8,767 nucleotides of DNA from an uncultured Burkholderiales bacterium (GTDB lineage Bacteria > Pseudomonadota > Gammaproteobacteria > Burkholderiales > Burkholderiaceae_E): NCBI GenBank assembly GCA_903923345.1, contig CAIXXI010000274.1, positions 1 through 8,767 on the forward strand. The letters are read 5' to 3'. Below the pieces are notes generated by a model. That model was given only the letters and a program-made list of their open reading frames with translations, was not told the origin of the DNA and made no database searches. Every line of letters begins with the position of its first letter. Within the stretch, counting starts at the first letter, position 1. Positions 6,270 through 8,767 of the stretch are shown piece after piece. The translations under genes were made by a program, and so were the position numbers.

Positions 6270-7055
6270 TCAGATCACCGATGCGGTGCACCCGTCCATC
6301 GGGATGATCGCGCCCGACACATAACTGGCCGCGTCCGACAGCAGGAACAGCGCAACGCGCGCCACCTCCTGCGGCTCACCCATTCTCCCCATCGGGATGC
6401 GAGCGAGTTCATCGGCCAGCACTTCATCGCGGGAGCGGCCGCTGGCTCGAGCCGACACCGCCAGACCTTCCTCGACCCGGCCGGTACGGGTCAGGCCGGG
6501 ATTGATGCCATTGACGCGAATGCCCTTGGCGGCGAACGCACGCGCGTAGGCAACGGTGGCCAGCATCAAGGCAGCATTGGCTGAACCGCCCGGGATATGC
6601 ATGGGCGAGCCTACCCGGCCGCCCTGCCCGATCACATTGACCACTGCACCGCGGCCGCGTGCCGCCATGGCGCGCACCACCGGCTCGAGCAGGTGAATGG
6701 TGCTGAAGTATTTGGCATCCATGCCCTGATGGAAGGCATCGGCGCTCAACTCGTCTGGCGCAAAGCGGCGCGCAGCACCCGCCGAATTCAGCAGCAGGTC
6801 AACTGGCCCGACTTCTTTCTCAACCCGTGCCGCCAGCGCCTGGGCTTGCGCTGCGTCGGAGAGGTCTGCCGCCATGGCCTGGACCTTCAGGCCGTCGGCG
6901 TTCAGTTCAGCGCAGGCCGACTCAAGGTTGGCCATGCTGCGCGAGACCATGACGACCCGGGCGCCGGCCTCGGCGAAGACCCGGGCACAGGCCAGGCCGA
7001 TGCCCTTACTGGCGCCGGTGACCAGGGCAATGCGGTTTTCAAGGGTGATCTGCAT
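6270..7055 (-). CDS. SDR-fold protein lacking the canonical catalytic tetrad
   Basis: A 261-residue short-chain dehydrogenase/reductase fold protein. The nucleotide-binding part is intact: LVTGASKGIG (residues 11-20), ADLSD (64-68) and NSAG (90-93). The C-terminal part is also classical: RVNGINPG (180-187) and the GEPQEVARVALFLLSDAASYVSGAIIPMDGC ending. The active site is not. Where the family has Asn there is K115 (MDAKYF), the Ser region reads NVIGQGG (140-146), and the YxxxK position reads GGSAN (156-160), so Tyr and Lys are replaced by Gly and Asn. From memory, a divergent SDR group carries a similar NAALM motif, so this looks like a subfamily trait rather than damage. The ATG at 7055 has AGGAG 7 bases upstream; a longer frame to 7136 is unlikely. 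It is divergent from the DUF169 gene. Substrate unknown. Confidence 0.88.
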   Translation of the reverse strand: MQITLENRIALVTGASKGIGLACARVFAEAGARVVMVSRSMANLESACAELNADGLKVQAMAADLSDAAQAQALAARVEKEVGPVDLLLNSAGAARRFAPDELSADAFHQGMDAKYFSTIHLLEPVVRAMAARGRGAVVNVIGQGGRVGSPMHIPGGSANAALMLATVAYARAFAAKGIRVNGINPGLTRTGRVEEGLAVSARASGRSRDEVLADELARIPMGRMGEPQEVARVALFLLSDAASYVSGAIIPMDGCTASVI

Positions 7056-7062
7056 GGTGAGT

Positions 7063-7067
7063 CTCCT
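7063..7067 (-). promoter_or_regulatory. Ribosome binding site fixing the SDR start
   Basis: AGGAG on the minus strand lies 7 bases ahead of the ATG at 7055, just before the conserved Rossmann strand. This favours that start over an open-frame extension of 27 residues that has no family resemblance. Confidence 0.75.
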
Positions 7068-7093
7068 GTTCGAGATGGATGGGGTGCCGGCAG

Positions 7094-7135
7094 TGTGCCA
7101 TCTCGTGACCTTGTGCTCATCGACGGGCTGGCACA
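7094..7135. repeat. Widely spaced 7-bp inverted repeat between divergent genes
   Basis: TGTGCCA (7094-7100) and TGGCACA (7129-7135) are exact inverted copies 28 bases apart, inside the 121-base spacer between the SDR and DUF169 starts. The position suits an operator acting on both promoters. A weak -35-like TTGTGC lies between the arms at 7111-7116. Binding by any regulator is unproven. Confidence 0.3.
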
Positions 7136-7163
7136 ATCAGGGGCTGCGCCCGGCGCATACATC

Positions 7164-7170
7164 AAAGGAG
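7164..7170 (+). promoter_or_regulatory. Ribosome binding site fixing the DUF169 start
   Basis: AAAGGAG followed by six bases and ATG at 7177 is close to the ideal Shine-Dalgarno arrangement. It decides the start against an open frame that runs back to 6874 through the antisense of the SDR gene. Confidence 0.8.
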
Positions 7171-7176
7171 ACACCC

Positions 7177-7953
7177 ATGAGCACTGCGGCCCCCGATTGG
7201 GCAAGCCTGTCAGCAGCGCTTGAGCGACTGCTCAGGCTGCGTGCGATCCCCTTCGGCATCAAGCGGTTTCAAACGGTTGCCGAGATGGAGGCGATTCCAA
7301 AGATTCGTCGTCCTAAGTCGATCCACACAACCGACCAGATCGTGGCCCAGGCCGCCCGACTGGGCTGGACGGTCGGAATCACCGGCGACAACCTGGTCGG
7401 CGCGCAGTGCAAGGCCGTGGTCGGACTCGGCCCAGCCGACGAGGACTGGCGATCGGGCAAATCGATGGTGGGTGTCTGGTATGCCACGCCCGAGGATGCA
7501 CGGGCCCACCAGTCGGCCATGCACATCCCCAAACCGGCTGCGGCGCTGGCCGTGTCGCCGCTGGCATCGGGCCGTCTCGATCCGCCTGACATCGCGCTCT
7601 TTTATGCCACCCCTGGCGCGATGATGTACTTCATCAACGGCCTGCAATGGACCGGTTACAAGCGCTTTGACTGGAGCGTGGTCGGCGAGTCGGCCTGTGC
7701 CGATTCCTGGGGACGCGCGCTGGCCACCGGCGAGCCTAGCCTGTCGATCCCGTGCTTTGCCGAGCGCCGCTATGGGGGCGTGCTCGACGACGAAATGCTG
7801 ATGGCCTTGCCGCCGGGCTTGCTGGCCAAGGCGATCGAGGGCATGCAGGCGCTGGCGAAAAACGGCTTTCGCTATCCTTTCCCGCAATACGGAATTCAGC
7901 AGGATGTCCGTGACGGCATGGCCGCGAGCTATCCGGACCGGGCTGCAAAGTAG
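7177..7953 (+). CDS. DUF169 family protein
   Basis: A 258-residue soluble protein of the DUF169 family (COG2043), whose biochemical role is not established. Recognition rests on the overall pattern: an N-terminal helix with LLRLRAIPFGIKRF (residues 18-31), a middle GVWYATPEDARAH, then DIALFYATPGAMMYFINGLQW (138-158), and the most conserved part GESACADSWGRALATGEPSLSIPCFAERRYGGVLDDEM (170-207). Cysteines C78, C174 and C193 fall in conserved-looking surroundings and could be redox or metal ligands; that is inference. No signal peptide or membrane segment is seen. The start is set by a strong ribosome binding site. The acyl-CoA synthetase gene begins 32 bases downstream on the same strand, so they are probably co-transcribed, hinting at a link to acyl-CoA metabolism. 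Confidence 0.85.
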   Translation: MSTAAPDWASLSAALERLLRLRAIPFGIKRFQTVAEMEAIPKIRRPKSIHTTDQIVAQAARLGWTVGITGDNLVGAQCKAVVGLGPADEDWRSGKSMVGVWYATPEDARAHQSAMHIPKPAAALAVSPLASGRLDPPDIALFYATPGAMMYFINGLQWTGYKRFDWSVVGESACADSWGRALATGEPSLSIPCFAERRYGGVLDDEMLMALPPGLLAKAIEGMQALAKNGFRYPFPQYGIQQDVRDGMAASYPDRAAK

Positions 7954-7985
7954 ACCCCTCTTCACCCAAGACTCGGGAAAACACC

Positions 7986-8767
7986 ATGACCGAACTCGAC
8001 CGATTTCTGACCGCACGCAACGGACTGCTCGAGCGGCGCACCGACATCGACGCGGCCTGCGCAAACTTCCAGTGGCCCGCACTGGACCAGTTCAACTGGG
8101 CCATCGATTATTTCGATGCCATCGCCCGGGACAACGACCAGCCCGCCTTGCATATCGTCGAGGAGAGCGGCACGCAAGCCCGGCTCAGCTACGCCGAGTT
8201 GTCACGCCGATCGTCCCAGGTGGCCAGTTTTCTGACGGGCCTGGGCGCCAAGCCAGGTGACCGCATCCTGCTGATGATGGGCAATGAAGTGCCGCTGTGG
8301 GAAACGATGCTGGCGGCGATCAAGCTGGGGGCAGTGGTGATTCCGGCCACCACCTTGCTGTCGGGTGCCGACCTCATGGACCGGCTCGAGCGCGGACAGG
8401 TGCGATGGATCATCACCAATGCCACCGGACTGGCGCGGGTGAGCGAACTCGCACCCGATGCGACTCAGGGCGTGGTGCGTGTCCTGGCGGGCGATGCCGG
8501 ACGCGCAGGCGACGGCAAACCGCCATCGGGGTGGGTCGACTATCGCGACTCGGCTACGGCCAGCGCCCAGTTCACCCCGTCGCGAGCCATCGCGGTCTCC
8601 GAGCCGCTGCTCGAGTACTTCACCTCGGGCACGACCGCCAAGCCCAAGCTCGTTCGGCACTCGCGCCAGAGCTATCCGGTGGGCCATCTGTCGACCATGT
8701 ACTGGCTGGGCCTGCAACCCGGCGATGTGCACTGGACGATCAGTTCGCCGGGCTGGGCCAAGCACGC
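7986..8767 (+). CDS. AMP-forming acyl-CoA synthetase, N-terminal part (3' end outside window)
   Basis: The first 260 codons of an ANL-superfamily adenylating enzyme that leaves the window in frame. Such enzymes activate a carboxylic acid with ATP to an acyl-adenylate and then form the CoA thioester. Visible are the N-terminal FNWAIDYFDAIA, LSYAELSRRSSQVASFLTGLGAKPGDRILLMM (67-98), the IKLGAVVIPATTLL segment (112-125) and the phosphate-binding loop YFTSGTTAKPKLVRHS (211-226). GLQPGDVHWTISSPGWAKH (242-260) follows. The last segment resembles medium-chain acyl-CoA synthetases (ACSM-like), so a medium-chain or cyclic acid substrate is possible. The loop has Ala where most members have Gly (TTGxPK). 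The start at ATG 7986 gives the usual distance to the first conserved block; its ribosome binding site is weak (GGGAAAA). Typical members are about 540 residues, so roughly half is missing. Confidence 0.92.
   Translation, partial: MTELDRFLTARNGLLERRTDIDAACANFQWPALDQFNWAIDYFDAIARDNDQPALHIVEESGTQARLSYAELSRRSSQVASFLTGLGAKPGDRILLMMGNEVPLWETMLAAIKLGAVVIPATTLLSGADLMDRLERGQVRWIITNATGLARVSELAPDATQGVVRVLAGDAGRAGDGKPPSGWVDYRDSATASAQFTPSRAIAVSEPLLEYFTSGTTAKPKLVRHSRQSYPVGHLSTMYWLGLQPGDVHWTISSPGWAKH

Noticed and set aside
7129..7148. Sigma-54 promoter starting at TGGCAC
   Set aside because: The -24-like TGGCAC is present, but a GC dinucleotide does not occur at the required -12 spacing.
6597..7223. Plus-strand open frame opposite the SDR gene
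   Set aside because: Antisense shadow of a conserved SDR; no motif and no ribosome binding site.
7210..8082. Minus-strand open frame of 290 codons opposite DUF169
   Set aside because: Shadow: the plus-strand DUF169 frame has a strong ribosome binding site and family motifs.

Overview
The window is GC-rich, densely coding DNA with short spacers and third positions dominated by G and C. The gene families and their closest remembered relatives suggest a betaproteobacterium, probably Burkholderiales. That placement is inference from family resemblance; there is no rRNA or other marker here. No tRNA, rRNA, insertion sequence, integrase, CRISPR array or phage gene was seen, and no stretch over 300 bases lacks a gene (the longest is 246 bases, 6024-6269).

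Region 1 (1-2635, plus strand) is a compact run of five genes. They are the C-terminal end of hydroxymethylglutaryl-CoA lyase, a small four-cysteine DUF1289 protein, a DsbA-fold 2-hydroxychromene-2-carboxylate isomerase-like protein, a metallo-beta-lactamase-fold hydrolase, and a GNAT acetyltransferase of the phosphinothricin/methionine-sulfone type. From DUF1289 on, the stop and start codons overlap (ATGA, GTGA, then 8 bases), so this is almost certainly one transcript with coupled translation.

Region 2 (2673-6023, minus strand) converges on region 1 across a 37-base spacer made of short tandem repeats. In transcription order it holds a LuxR/NarL-type response regulator, then an ABC importer: ATPase, permease, and an NMT1/THI5-like periplasmic binding protein. 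The layout suggests an uptake system for a small organic molecule, possibly under the control of the regulator. No sensor kinase is in the window, and no thiamine riboswitch was recognised that would fix the substrate.

Region 3 (6024-8767) starts with a non-coding stretch containing two close palindromes. A minus-strand SDR-fold protein follows, whose standard Asn/Ser/Tyr/Lys catalytic residues all appear replaced. Divergent from it on the plus strand are a DUF169 protein and the N-terminal 260 residues of an AMP-forming acyl-CoA synthetase that runs off the window. The ligase and SDR suggest acyl-CoA metabolism; the role of DUF169 is unknown.

Most of the window is ordinary metabolic and transport DNA. 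No convincing new defence, mobile or RNA system was found. The best leads are the tetrad-less SDR, the DUF169/ligase pair, the response regulator tied to an ABC importer, and a few small inverted and tandem repeats in the spacers.
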